DNA from: Nitrospirota bacterium
GTDB taxonomy: Bacteria; Nitrospirota; Thermodesulfovibrionia; UBA6902
DNA length: 49,970 bases
Assembly (NCBI GenBank): GCA_016213945.1
Contig: JACQZF010000032.1
Span: 84,324-134,293, forward strand
Direction: 5' to 3'
Part shown: in pieces, positions 1-8,922 of the stretch
Layout of the letters: each line of letters opens with the position of its first letter
Position numbering within the stretch: position 1 is the stretch's first letter
Made by a program: the position numbers and the translations under genes
Notes under the pieces: model-generated
Told to the model about the DNA's origin: nothing
Databases searched by the model: none
Seen by the model: the letters and a program-made list of their open reading frames with translations, nothing else

Positions 1-951
1 AGCGCTGACGAGGCGATGACCAAGATTAAGGAAGACAATGTTGATGTCGTCCTCTCCGACGTTGTTATGCCTGAAGTCTCCGGGATTGAGCTGCTTGAAA
101 AAATACATGATTTAAACCGCCAGTTGCCTGTTATCTTAATGACCGGATACGCTGATTTGAACTTGGCAATTGCGGCAATAAAAAAAGGGGCCTTTGATTT
201 TATATTAAAACCTTTCCATCCCGACTATCTGATGTATTCCATCAAAAAGGCCATCCAACACGTTAATTTTCTCAAAATGAAGGAAGATTACAACCGTCAT
301 CTTGAGTACATGGTGATGAAAAGAACCGAGGAACTGGAGATAGCCAGCAAGCAGGCGGAAGGCCTGAGCAATGACATTGTAAAACGTTTAACAACAATAG
401 CGGAGTTCAGGAACATTGAAGCGGTAGAGCATGTGTCGAGGATCAGTATTTATTCTGAAATGCTTGCTAAAGAACTTAAGCTGCCTTCTGATTTAATCCA
501 GAAAATAAAGCTTGCCAGCCCCCTGCACGACATCGGCAAGATAGGGATAACGGAAAATATTTTATTGAAACCCGGTCCCCTTACCCCTGAAGAATTTGAA
601 GTTATGAAGACACATACTGTAAACGGCGAAATGATCTTGTCAGGCTCCTCTCATCCTGTCTTACAGATGGCGGCGTCTATCGCGCTAACTCATCATGAGA
701 AATGGGATGGATCAGGATACCCCGGAAGTTTACGGGGCGAAGACATCCCGATTGAGGGCAGGATCGTTTGCATTGTGGACCAATATGACTCAATCAGGAC
801 GGAAAGAGTTTATAAACCGGCATTGGGGCATAACGACGCCTTAAGGATAATCACGCAGGGAGACGGAAGGACCATGCCCTATCATTTCGACCCCGGGGTA
901 TTAAACGCCTTCATTAAGATTGCTTCAATATTGAAGGTAATACATTCTTAA
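1..951 (+). CDS. Response regulator with HD-GYP domain (5'-truncated by window edge)
   Basis: The reading frame is open from base 1, so the true start lies upstream. The N-terminal part is a receiver domain: the phosphoacceptor Asp lies in LSDVVMP (codon 58-60), followed by the conserved MTGY and LKP segments. After a short coiled linker comes an HD-GYP domain, with HDIGKIG (about 526-546) and [11 protein letters not shown] (about 691-723). HD-GYP proteins of the RpfG type hydrolyse cyclic di-GMP, and phosphorylation of the receiver probably controls this activity. All signature residues visible here are intact. The partner kinase is not in the window. It ends 67 bases before serS on the same strand. 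Confidence 0.9.
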   Translation, partial: SADEAMTKIKEDNVDVVLSDVVMPEVSGIELLEKIHDLNRQLPVILMTGYADLNLAIAAIKKGAFDFILKPFHPDYLMYSIKKAIQHVNFLKMKEDYNRHLEYMVMKRTEELEIASKQAEGLSNDIVKRLTTIAEFRNIEAVEHVSRISIYSEMLAKELKLPSDLIQKIKLASPLHDIGKIGITENILLKPGPLTPEEFEVMKTHTVNGEMILSGSSHPVLQMAASIALTHHEKWDGSGYPGSLRGEDIPIEGRIVCIVDQYDSIRTERVYKPALGHNDALRIITQGDGRTMPYHFDPGVLNAFIKIASILKVIHS

Positions 952-995
952 GCCGCGTAACTGCCTTGACTTTCAAATCCCTTTGCCTTACCCTT

Positions 996-1001
996 TATAA
1001 T
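996..1001 (+). promoter_or_regulatory. -10 box upstream of serS
   Basis: A perfect TATAAT lies 17 bases before the serS start. No good -35 hexamer is found at 16-18 bases; a TTGACT further upstream is too distant. A GGAG ribosome-binding site follows at 1010-1013. The assignment rests on the -10 box alone. Confidence 0.4.
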
Positions 1002-1003
1002 GA

Positions 1004-2299
<1,296 letters not shown>

Positions 2300-2391
2300 G
2301 ACGTTAGAAGGGAGAAGTGAAGGATGAAAGATGCTTATGTTTTTTTACTTCTTACTTCCTACTTGTTACTTTTCACTTGTATTTGAGTTTT
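2300..2391. repeat. Imperfect inverted A/G-rich and T/C-rich tracts between serS and tRNA-Ser
   Basis: The spacer holds purine-rich repeats of the AAGTAG/AAGTGA type (about 2287-2325), answered by their pyrimidine complements (about 2345-2382). These could pair into a long imperfect hairpin. No clear T-run follows it, so a terminator role is not assigned. Confidence 0.35.
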
Positions 2392-2477
2392 GGAGGGGTG
2401 GCCGAGTGGTCGATGGCGACGGTCTTGAAAACCGTAGGGCGAAAGTCCCGTGGGTTCGAATCCTACCCCCTCCGCCA
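2392..2477 (+). tRNA. tRNA-Ser (anticodon UGA)
   Basis: The acceptor stem GGAGGGG pairs with CCCCTCC, followed by discriminator G and an encoded CCA end. The anticodon loop CTTGAAA gives anticodon TGA (2426-2428), reading UCA. A long variable arm (GGGCGAAAGTCCC) typical of class II tRNAs and a normal TTCGAAT T-loop are present. A run of seven T follows at 2481-2487. Confidence 0.97.
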
Positions 2478-2513
2478 TAGTTTTTTTCATAACTATTTCA
2501 CAATTTTTTGGTA

Positions 2514-2519
2514 TATAAT
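2514..2519 (+). promoter_or_regulatory. -10 box upstream of the cytochrome gene
   Basis: TATAAT in an AT-rich stretch between tRNA-Ser and the cytochrome gene. No convincing -35 box is visible. Confidence 0.35.
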
Positions 2520-2559
2520 ATTCAGGTTTTAAAATCACAAAGTGAAAGGAGGTGAAATC

Positions 2560-3126
2560 GTGAAGAAAATCTTAACTGTTTTTTCAGTATTAATGTTGGT
2601 CATGGCGTTCTGGGCCGTGGCAAATGGTAATGCAGCAGAGTATATCGGAGCTAAGAAATGCAAGGCTTGTCACATGAAAGAGTACAAGGCTTGGGAAAAG
2701 ACGCTGATGGCAACGAGCTTTGAGAATTTAAAGCCGGGCGTAAAAGCAGCGGAAAAGACAAAGGCAAAACTGGACCCCAATAAAGACTATACTGCGGACC
2801 CAAACTGTCTGAGATGTCACACAACCGGCTACGGCAAACCGGGCGGCTTCAAATCCATAGCAGAAACACCTGATCTGGCCAATGTTCAGTGTGAAAGCTG
2901 CCACGGACCCGGAAGCGAATACTCTAAGGTAATGAAGGCAAATAAGGAGTATCCTTTGGCCGAAGCAAAAGGCTTAATACTTCCGTCTGAAGATGAAAAA
3001 GGATGCATGGTTTGTCATGGCGGTGAAAGCCCGTTTACTGACAAGGTTGATGCAAAGTACAAGTTTGTATTTAAGGACAGGCTTGTAAAAACACACGAGA
3101 AATTCCCTTTAAAGTACAAACACTAA
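2560..3126 (+). CDS. Secreted tetrahaem cytochrome c (cytochrome c554-like)
   Basis: 188 residues with four CxxCH haem-binding motifs: CKACH (residues 34-38), CLRCH, CESCH and CMVCH. An N-terminal signal peptide (MKKILTVF, hydrophobic core, cut near GNAAEY) sends it to the periplasm. This is the layout of small cytochrome c554/c-prime-type electron carriers. An in-frame GTG at 2542 is rejected: AGGAGGT (2547-2553) is six bases before the GTG at 2560, and only that start leaves a clean signal peptide. It is monocistronic, with a terminator directly behind it. The redox partner cannot be told from the window. Confidence 0.9.
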   Translation: MKKILTVFSVLMLVMAFWAVANGNAAEYIGAKKCKACHMKEYKAWEKTLMATSFENLKPGVKAAEKTKAKLDPNKDYTADPNCLRCHTTGYGKPGGFKSIAETPDLANVQCESCHGPGSEYSKVMKANKEYPLAEAKGLILPSEDEKGCMVCHGGESPFTDKVDAKYKFVFKDRLVKTHEKFPLKYKH

Positions 3127-3134
3127 AAACAAAG

Positions 3135-3186
3135 AAAGCCGACATCCTATAGTTGAAAAACAAAAGATGCCGGCTTTTCTTTTTTA
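3135..3186 (+). terminator. Rho-independent terminator after the cytochrome gene
   Basis: The stem AAAGCCGACATC (3135-3146) pairs with GATGCCGGCTTT (3166-3177) with one mismatch, followed by a T-rich tract to 3186. Confidence 0.8.
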
Positions 3187-3275
3187 GTCGCAGATAAACA
3201 CAGATTACGCTGATAGAAACCAAGACGAAATCATGAACTTATTAATCCGCGACAATCTGCGGTTATCTGTGGCTA
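3185..3275. repeat. Inverted repeat of the CACAGATT family at the 3' end of mnmG
   Basis: Arms 3185-3206 and 3254-3275 match as reverse complements at 18 of 22 positions. The right arm contains the mnmG stop codon (3273-3275). Related CACAGAT-type arms recur at 5575-5640, 25328-25357 and 27536-27606. Confidence 0.65.
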
Positions 3276-5210
3276 AAATTTTTTCCTTCTCTGCCTCACG
3301 ACAGCTATCATCAAGATTGAGATCGCCGCAGGCGTGACGCCCGGGACCCTGCTTGCCTGTCCGAGGTTCAGGGGCCTGACCTCTTCGAGCTTTTCCACAA
3401 TCTCCGTTGAAAGCCCGTTAATGCCTCTGTAAACAAATCCTTCCGGTATGATTTTCTCTTCAACCTTCTTGAATTTCTCCGCCTGCTCCGCCTGCCTGTT
3501 AATATACCCCGTATACTTTGTCTGGATCTCGACCTGGTTTACCACATCCTGTGAGAGATTACACCCCCACACTTGCCCTCCCCCGTCAATGGGGAGGAAA
3601 GAGATATCTGCATATTTAATTTCCGGCCTTTTCAGCAGTTGATACAGGGAGATGTCTTCCCTCACCGTGGAGCCGCCGAGTTTCTCAAGCACGGGATTTA
3701 TTACTTGAGGCTTCACACGCATGGACTTTATTCTCTTTAACTCTTTTTCTACAGCTTCCTTCTTGCTGAGGAACGCATCATATTGTTCGTCGTTGATAAG
3801 ACCGAGATGATGTCCTTTTTTCAATAAGCGCAGATCGGCGTTGTCCTGACGCAGCAGGAGCCTGTATTCCGCCCTTGAGGTAAACATCCTGTAAGGTTCT
3901 TTTGTCCCTTTTGTTACGAGGTCATCAATCAACACCCCGATATAAGCCTCATGCCTGCCGAGAATGAACGGCTCTTTGTTTTTAAGTTTCAGCGCCGCGT
4001 TGGTCCCGGCGACAAATCCCTGGGCGGCAGCCTCTTCATAGCCTGATGTGCCGTTGATCTGTCCTGCAAGAAAAAGCCCTTCTATGGCTTTTGTCTCAAG
4101 TGTCGGCTTCAATTGAGTGGGATAGACAAAGTCATATTCTATCGCGTAACCGGATTTTCTTATCTCTACCTTCTCCAGCCCTTTGATGCTTCTTACCATC
4201 TTAAGCTGGACTTCGCGCGGCAGGCTCGTGGAAATGCCGTTGGCATAATATTCATCCGAATCGATGCCTTCAGGTTCGAGGAATATCTGGTGCCTTATCT
4301 TGTCTTTAAACCTGACGACCTTGTCTTCAATTGACGGGCAATAGCGGGGGCCGATCCCTTTGATCACCCCGCTGTAAAGAGGGGAAAATTTCAGGCCCTC
4401 CTGGATTATTTTGTGGGTCTCAGCATTTGTGTAAGTCATGTAACACGGTAATTGCGGGTTTGTGATCTCTTTCGTAAACAACGACATGGGTGGAGGAGGC
4501 ACATCGCCGTCCTGTATTTCCATAACGGAAAAATCAATGCTCCTGGCCTCAAGCCTCGGAGGGGTCCCTGTCTTCAGCCTTCCAATCTTGAATCCGATTT
4601 CGTGAAGACTCTTTGAAAGATTTATCGAAGGAGGTTCGCCGATCCTCCCTGCAGGAAAATTCTCCAGCCCGATATGGATCAACCCATTTAAAAATGTCCC
4701 TGTCGCAATAATTAAAGCCTTTGCCCTGTAAACCTGTTCACCAGAAACCCCTCTACATCCCCCCTTACCAAGGGGGGACTCCAGGGGGGTGGTCTTTATT
4801 CCGCAAATTTTATCCCCATCAATTAGAATCTCTTCAACGTTCTCCTGTTTGATATCAAGCCGTGCCTGCGCCTCAAGCGCTTCTCTCATGTGTTTCCTGT
4901 ACAATGCGCGGTCTGCCTGCACCCTCGTTGCCCACACAGCAGGGCCTTTGCTCTTGTTAAGGACCTTAAATTGAATGCCTGCCTTGTCCGTGATCTTCGC
5001 CATCTCGCCGCCGAGTGCGTCTATCTCTTTCACAAGATGGCTTTTTGCAAGCCCGCCGACAGCGGGATTGCAGGACATCTGCCCTATGGAGTCAAGGCTC
5101 ATGGTGAAGATCGCTGTGTCAAAACCCATCCGCGCCGAGGCAAGCGCGGCCTCGCACCCGGCATGTCCTGCACCGATAACTATGATGTCGTAGCCGCTGT
5201 TTGGTTTCAT
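3273..5210 (-). CDS. mnmG: tRNA uridine-5-carboxymethylaminomethyl modification enzyme MnmG
   Basis: With MnmE it installs the (carboxymethyl)aminomethyl group on U34 of certain tRNAs, using FAD. The FAD-binding G13-x-G15-x-x-G18 is at the N-terminus and the C-terminal helical domain is complete. At 645 residues it is longer than the usual 620-630. The excess comes from two peptides absent from the family core: about residues 139-156 (PLESPLGKGG), encoded by a C/G-run palindrome at 4759-4777, and about 537-552 (FLPIDGGGQVWGC), encoded by one at 3577-3597. Both keep the frame. There is no Shine-Dalgarno site; a -10 box sits six bases before the ATG. Confidence 0.96.
   Translation of the reverse strand: MKPNSGYDIIVIGAGHAGCEAALASARMGFDTAIFTMSLDSIGQMSCNPAVGGLAKSHLVKEIDALGGEMAKITDKAGIQFKVLNKSKGPAVWATRVQADRALYRKHMREALEAQARLDIKQENVEEILIDGDKICGIKTTPLESPLGKGGCRGVSGEQVYRAKALIIATGTFLNGLIHIGLENFPAGRIGEPPSINLSKSLHEIGFKIGRLKTGTPPRLEARSIDFSVMEIQDGDVPPPPMSLFTKEITNPQLPCYMTYTNAETHKIIQEGLKFSPLYSGVIKGIGPRYCPSIEDKVVRFKDKIRHQIFLEPEGIDSDEYYANGISTSLPREVQLKMVRSIKGLEKVEIRKSGYAIEYDFVYPTQLKPTLETKAIEGLFLAGQINGTSGYEEAAAQGFVAGTNAALKLKNKEPFILGRHEAYIGVLIDDLVTKGTKEPYRMFTSRAEYRLLLRQDNADLRLLKKGHHLGLINDEQYDAFLSKKEAVEKELKRIKSMRVKPQVINPVLEKLGGSTVREDISLYQLLKRPEIKYADISFLPIDGGGQVWGCNLSQDVVNQVEIQTKYTGYINRQAEQAEKFKKVEEKIIPEGFVYRGINGLSTEIVEKLEEVRPLNLGQASRVPGVTPAAISILMIAVVRQRRKKF
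3560..3600. repeat. In-frame palindromic insertion in mnmG (second)
   Basis: CCTCCCC (3577-3583) and GGGGAGG (3591-3597) form a perfect inverted repeat inside the coding sequence. It encodes residues between the PEIKYADI and VVNQVEI segments that are adjacent or nearly so in other MnmG proteins. The exact insert borders are estimates. Confidence 0.6.
4742..4793. repeat. In-frame palindromic insertion in mnmG (first)
   Basis: CCCCCCTT (4759-4766) and AAGGGGGG (4770-4777) form a perfect stem, and a further CCAGGGGGG run follows. Translated on the minus strand it gives a TPLESPLGKGG-type peptide between the ICGIKT and VYRAKA segments of MnmG. A related element lies in the MMPL gene (15915-15985). 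Confidence 0.7.
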
Positions 5211-5216
5211 AGAAAT

Positions 5217-5244
5217 ATAATAACAAAAATAATTAAACGGTCAG
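5217..5244 (-). promoter_or_regulatory. Putative leaderless promoter of mnmG
   Basis: -10 TATTAT (5217-5222) is exactly six bases from the mnmG ATG. A weak -35 CTGACC (5239-5244) lies 16 bases upstream. No Shine-Dalgarno sequence is present, so transcription would start at or next to the A of the ATG. Confidence 0.45.
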
Positions 5245-5263
5245 GTTGGTAAAGAGGAGTCTG

Positions 5264-5539
5264 CTAAGAAGCTTTTTTCCTGTTCTCAAATACGTACTTC
5301 GCAAGGGTATCAATGGAGGTAAAAATTTCCTTCCGGTTTTCCATGTCCTTGACCTCTAACCCGAAGTTGCGCTGAAGCAGAACAACAATCTCCACTGCGT
5401 CCAGGGAATCCAGCCCCAGCCCGTCACCAAACAGCATCTCGTCGTCCTTAATATCTTCAGGCTTGATGTCTTCCAGTGATAAACCGGTTACAAGCATCTC
5501 TTTTAAATCCTTCTTTATCTGCGCTAAATCCTGTGCCAT
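5264..5539 (-). CDS. Acyl carrier protein (first of two in the polyene cluster)
   Basis: A 91-residue ACP. The motif GLDSLD carries the serine (Ser45) that receives 4'-phosphopantetheine, so it would hold the growing acyl chain in the cytoplasm. AGGAG lies six bases before the ATG at 5539; a second ATG two codons upstream is too close to it. This is the last gene of the minus-strand lipid/polyene cluster. A second ACP lies at 22000-22266, a pairing also seen in aryl-polyene clusters (ApeE/ApeF). Confidence 0.93.
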   Translation of the reverse strand: MAQDLAQIKKDLKEMLVTGLSLEDIKPEDIKDDEMLFGDGLGLDSLDAVEIVVLLQRNFGLEVKDMENRKEIFTSIDTLAKYVFENRKKAS

Positions 5540-5574
5540 TGCCATACTCCTTTATTTAATTTGAAATTAAAACC

Positions 5575-5640
5575 ATCCACAGATTACTCAGATTAACACA
5601 GATTTTTTTATTAGTAAAATCTGTGAAATCTGCAGTTAAT
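5575..5640. repeat. CACAGATT-family inverted repeat
   Basis: CACAGATTTT (5597-5606) and AAAATCTGTG (5616-5625) form a perfect 10-base stem. Partial CAGATTA copies surround it, between the ACP and deacetylase genes. Confidence 0.6.
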
Positions 5641-5645
5641 TTATC

Positions 5646-6581
5646 TTACTGTATCCCCAGCAGGTCAAGCCCCTTATCGATTGTAACTATCCGCATGTCA
5701 GGATAGTTTTTATGGATATATTCAATCATGTCATTAATATCTTCTTTCTCATTATAAATTACCCTGTCTAACCTGCATGTGGCCCCGCTCGTCCGGCCTG
5801 TGATTGTATCATTTGTCTGTGGAATTCCCCCAAGAGGGGTAAAATATATTGCAGGACCTATGAAAACAATTCCACTTTCAGTATATCTGCCTGTTGCGCC
5901 TGAAGGCTGGAAGAATAGATTTTCTCCTGATATAAAATTACCTTTTTTATCTGATATCTTTAATTTTGCATCGATCTGATGGTGGTAGAAGATCAGCCAT
6001 TTTTTTTCAGAATACGCGTTGTCAATATAGCTTTCCATTTTACTGAGATTGTGTTTAATAGAGTAAGATTTCAACTCATACCTGTCCAGGATATAAAGGT
6101 TCAACATGCTGCCCCCTTCTCTTGCCGACCTGTAATATTTCCCCGCAATTTCCTTGACCATCCTATTTGTTTTGTTATATGGATAAACAAGATTTTTAAC
6201 GGTAAGCCCCAGGTCTTCAAGGGTTGATTTTGACCTGGACAATTCAGTTTCAACCTGACTCCCGGACAGTGCCCTCAGGTTTGGATGAGATTCTGTATGG
6301 CTTAATATTTCCCAGCCGTCCTTTTGAAGTTCCCCAAGCTGTGAGGCGCTTAAATAATTTTTAGTGTCAAGCCAATTTGTTGTAATAGCGGCGCAGGCAA
6401 CCTCGGCATGTGATTTAAAAATATCCCTGGCAACCGTGTAATCCGTCTCGTTGCCGTCATCAAAGACGAACGTAACAAGGGGTTTTGATTTACTGTCCAT
6501 GACCGAGGTCTCTTTAGTGGTTACCCCTCTGCATGATGAAATGAGAAGCAATATTAATGCAAAGCAAATGTAACGGTCCAT
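5646..6581 (-). CDS. Polysaccharide deacetylase family lipoprotein
   Basis: A NodB/carbohydrate esterase 4 fold. TFVFDDG carries the catalytic and metal-binding Asp pair, and SHTESHPNL carries the H-x3-H metal ligands. The N-terminus is a short lipoprotein signal with lipobox LISSC, so the enzyme should be anchored to a membrane facing the periplasm. The ATG at 6581 has an AAGG site at the right distance; a GTG two codons upstream is possible. Its place in the polyene cluster suggests it trims an acetyl group from a sugar head group or nearby glycan. That role is inferred, and the substrate is unknown. Confidence 0.85.
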   Translation of the reverse strand: MDRYICFALILLLISSCRGVTTKETSVMDSKSKPLVTFVFDDGNETDYTVARDIFKSHAEVACAAITTNWLDTKNYLSASQLGELQKDGWEILSHTESHPNLRALSGSQVETELSRSKSTLEDLGLTVKNLVYPYNKTNRMVKEIAGKYYRSAREGGSMLNLYILDRYELKSYSIKHNLSKMESYIDNAYSEKKWLIFYHHQIDAKLKISDKKGNFISGENLFFQPSGATGRYTESGIVFIGPAIYFTPLGGIPQTNDTITGRTSGATCRLDRVIYNEKEDINDMIEYIHKNYPDMRIVTIDKGLDLLGIQ

Positions 6582-6626
6582 TTTCACCTTGATCTTTATT
6601 AATCTGAAAAATAATTTTAACCTGAA

Positions 6627-7556
6627 TCAGGGTTTAATTACATTGGCATTATTTAAATTTTTCCCTTTCCAGATGTCACGAAAGACAAACCATTGCAAGG
6701 GATACTGGGCAGTGTAGTCCTCCATGATGCGCGCGAATTCCTGGACCCAGCCCCTGATGTCCTCATGCTTTTTATTTCTCGAACTGTAACGCGGGATTAT
6801 AACATGAGAGGCGTCCACCAGATATTTCTTTGCGGAAATTTTGGCTGACAGGAGAACAACTACTGGACATTGGGCTGCTGCCGCAATGCTGAAAGCGCCG
6901 TAGGGGAAGGCGGCCTTTTCGCTTAAAAAATATACCTCCTCAGAACTGTATCCGTCACTGCGGTCCCCCATTATGGAAACAAGATCGCCCTCATTGATCA
7001 CCTTCATGATCTCAATAACGCCGCCTAAAAAATTATTTAGGGAAATTATCTTTATCCTCTCCCTGTCGCTGTCAAGGGCCAGGGCTTTTTTGACTGCAAC
7101 ATTCTCCTCCGGCGACATTAATAAATAAACCGTCTTCTCCAGTTTCTTCAAAGCGGTCATTGTAACCTGCCAGTTGCCGACATGGGCTGTAAGTAAGATC
7201 AGCCCTTTCGGGGAGGCGGACAAGAGTTTTTGTATCTCATCATATCCCTTAAACTCTACGTCAAATTCTCCAAGTCCTGATACCGCATAATGCCTGTCAA
7301 TCAGATTTTTACCCTGATTAACAAATAATGTGTACACGCCGTAAACCCTCCGCAGAAAGTTATACGTTTTAAACCGCCGCCTTATATACGCCATGCTTGA
7401 GGCGACGGCTGGTCGGTCAAAAAGCAGATAGTACAGGCAGACTGGATAAAGCAATCCGTAAGCCCCGGACAACCCGAAGGCCCTTAACGCGGCCCTGAAA
7501 AACCAGAAGCCTAATCTGTTGCCCCGTTTTTTATTGGAGGATCTTTGTCGTGTCAT
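6627..7556 (-). CDS. Lysophospholipid acyltransferase family protein (LpxL/HtrB-like)
   Basis: 309 residues. A hydrophobic N-terminal segment (about 20-50) places it at the inner membrane. TAHVGNWQ is the catalytic H-x4-type motif of lipid A late acyltransferases, and MGDRS matches the second conserved block. Enzymes of this family move an acyl chain from ACP to a lipid or glycolipid acceptor. In aryl-polyene clusters similar enzymes are thought to attach the polyene to its anchor, which fits here, but acceptor and donor are not known. It is separated from the upstream glycosyltransferase by a 200-base gap filled by a palindromic element. Confidence 0.85.
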   Translation of the reverse strand: MTRQRSSNKKRGNRLGFWFFRAALRAFGLSGAYGLLYPVCLYYLLFDRPAVASSMAYIRRRFKTYNFLRRVYGVYTLFVNQGKNLIDRHYAVSGLGEFDVEFKGYDEIQKLLSASPKGLILLTAHVGNWQVTMTALKKLEKTVYLLMSPEENVAVKKALALDSDRERIKIISLNNFLGGVIEIMKVINEGDLVSIMGDRSDGYSSEEVYFLSEKAAFPYGAFSIAAAAQCPVVVLLSAKISAKKYLVDASHVIIPRYSSRNKKHEDIRGWVQEFARIMEDYTAQYPLQWFVFRDIWKGKNLNNANVIKP

Positions 7557-7578
7557 TTATATTTAAATATTTGAGACG

Positions 7579-7707
7579 CTTGCAAAAGCCTTAATTCGTC
7601 ATTCCCGAGGTCTTTATCGGGAATCCAGTATTCTTTAAACCAAAGACTTCTGGATACCCGCCTTCGCGGGTATGACGTCAAAGCGATTTCCTTGATACTT
7701 TTGCAAG
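7579..7707. repeat. Cruciform repeat copy A with outer inverted repeat
   Basis: The outer arms CTTGCAAAAG (7579-7588) and CTTTTGCAAG (7698-7707) are perfect. The core 7597-7677 has stem CGTCAT/ATGACG, a side hairpin CCCG..CGGG, a central stem ATCCAG/CTGGAT and a second side hairpin CCCG..CGGG. The same architecture recurs at 13495, 14113 and 25383. Confidence 0.75.
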
Positions 7708-7755
7708 AAGCTCTATTCTCTGTTTATTTGTCTCCGCGCCCTCTGTGGCTCAATC

Positions 7756-8922
7756 TCATGTTGCTGTAATCCGTTTTTTTATCACAGCCGCCGTAAAGAA
7801 AACAATGCCTCCGGTAATTGCGGCCCCGATGGGCGCGATGATCAATGATCCCAAAAACCATTCAAACAACCGGTCTGAGAATTGCGCGAAAACAGTCTCA
7901 AAAGAAATGTCTGTCAGCCAATATCCGTGTCTTATGAAATAACCGGTCATAATGCAGAGCGCAGGAACAAGAGGCGGCATGAAAAAGTGCTGCACATTGA
8001 CGGCCACTATCTTATTCAGGTTAAGACGAGACGAAACGTATATTATGACAATCGTGTGAGCGAACAGAAGCGGGAGTATGGCAAAAAACGCGCCGACTGC
8101 CGCCGCTGCCGCAAGCCCGCCGGGGGTTGCGCTTTCGGTCAGGAGCATTTTCAGTAACTTGCCCGGGTGAAAAATTATTTTAAAGTCGGTCTTTTTCTGC
8201 TCGACCAGCCGTTTGTGTCCCCACGGCAGCAGGCGCCTTGCGATAAGTGTCACGTGCGTGCGTGAAATACGCAGATTATCCAGAAACGGTTTGAAGCTTG
8301 AAACGCGGTGTTCTGGCTTCGGATAACTGACATCCACTTCAACTGTTTTTAATTGCAGCCCGGCCCACGCGGCCTTTGCCAGGACCTCTGCCTCAAAGTC
8401 ATAATGTGAACCATTGAACTTCAGTTTGTTGAGATATCCGACAGGGTACGCGCGGAACCCGCTCTGGCAATCGTCAACATACAGCCCTGTTTCAACGCGC
8501 AGCCAGAAATTGGCAAACTGCCTGCCGAACCTGCTTTTGCCGGGGACGTTTGCCGTGTTGAAATTCCTGCAACCTATGATTATGCCCGCCTCCTCTTCAT
8601 TCAGAAGCGGAAGAAATTTTTCAATGTCTTTTGGATTGTGCTGGCCGTCGGCGTCGATGGTTATCATGTGGGTCCCGCCCCGGGCCTCAATATATTTTGA
8701 GGCCGTTAAGATCGCCTGTCCCTTGCCGAGGTTCTTTTCATGTCTCACTACCGAAACATCGATACCGGAAAGAAGGGCGGCAATGTCCGCGTCAGCGCTG
8801 CCGTCGTCAATAACAACAACATTCTTTAAAATCGAACGGCAGCCCGCGGTAATATTTCTGACCGTGTCTTTGTTGTTGTAAACAGGTATCGCGCACCAGA
8901 TATGATTATTATCCTGCGGCAT
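7756..8922 (-). CDS. Family 2 glycosyltransferase with C-terminal DUF2062 membrane domain
   Basis: 388 residues. The N-terminal half is a GT-A glycosyltransferase related to dolichyl-phosphate mannose synthases: IPVYNNKDTV, VVIDDGS, NLGKGQA, the metal-binding ITIDADGQH, and DCQSGFRAY. The C-terminal third is hydrophobic and matches DUF2062-type segments. It is thus a membrane-bound enzyme likely to move a sugar onto a lipid carrier or onto the pathway product. The chosen ATG overlaps the upstream radical SAM gene by 14 bases, which suggests translational coupling. A longer open frame up to 9018 exists but only reads through that gene. Confidence 0.87.
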   Translation of the reverse strand: MPQDNNHIWCAIPVYNNKDTVRNITAGCRSILKNVVVIDDGSADADIAALLSGIDVSVVRHEKNLGKGQAILTASKYIEARGGTHMITIDADGQHNPKDIEKFLPLLNEEEAGIIIGCRNFNTANVPGKSRFGRQFANFWLRVETGLYVDDCQSGFRAYPVGYLNKLKFNGSHYDFEAEVLAKAAWAGLQLKTVEVDVSYPKPEHRVSSFKPFLDNLRISRTHVTLIARRLLPWGHKRLVEQKKTDFKIIFHPGKLLKMLLTESATPGGLAAAAAVGAFFAILPLLFAHTIVIIYVSSRLNLNKIVAVNVQHFFMPPLVPALCIMTGYFIRHGYWLTDISFETVFAQFSDRLFEWFLGSLIIAPIGAAITGGIVFFTAAVIKKRITAT

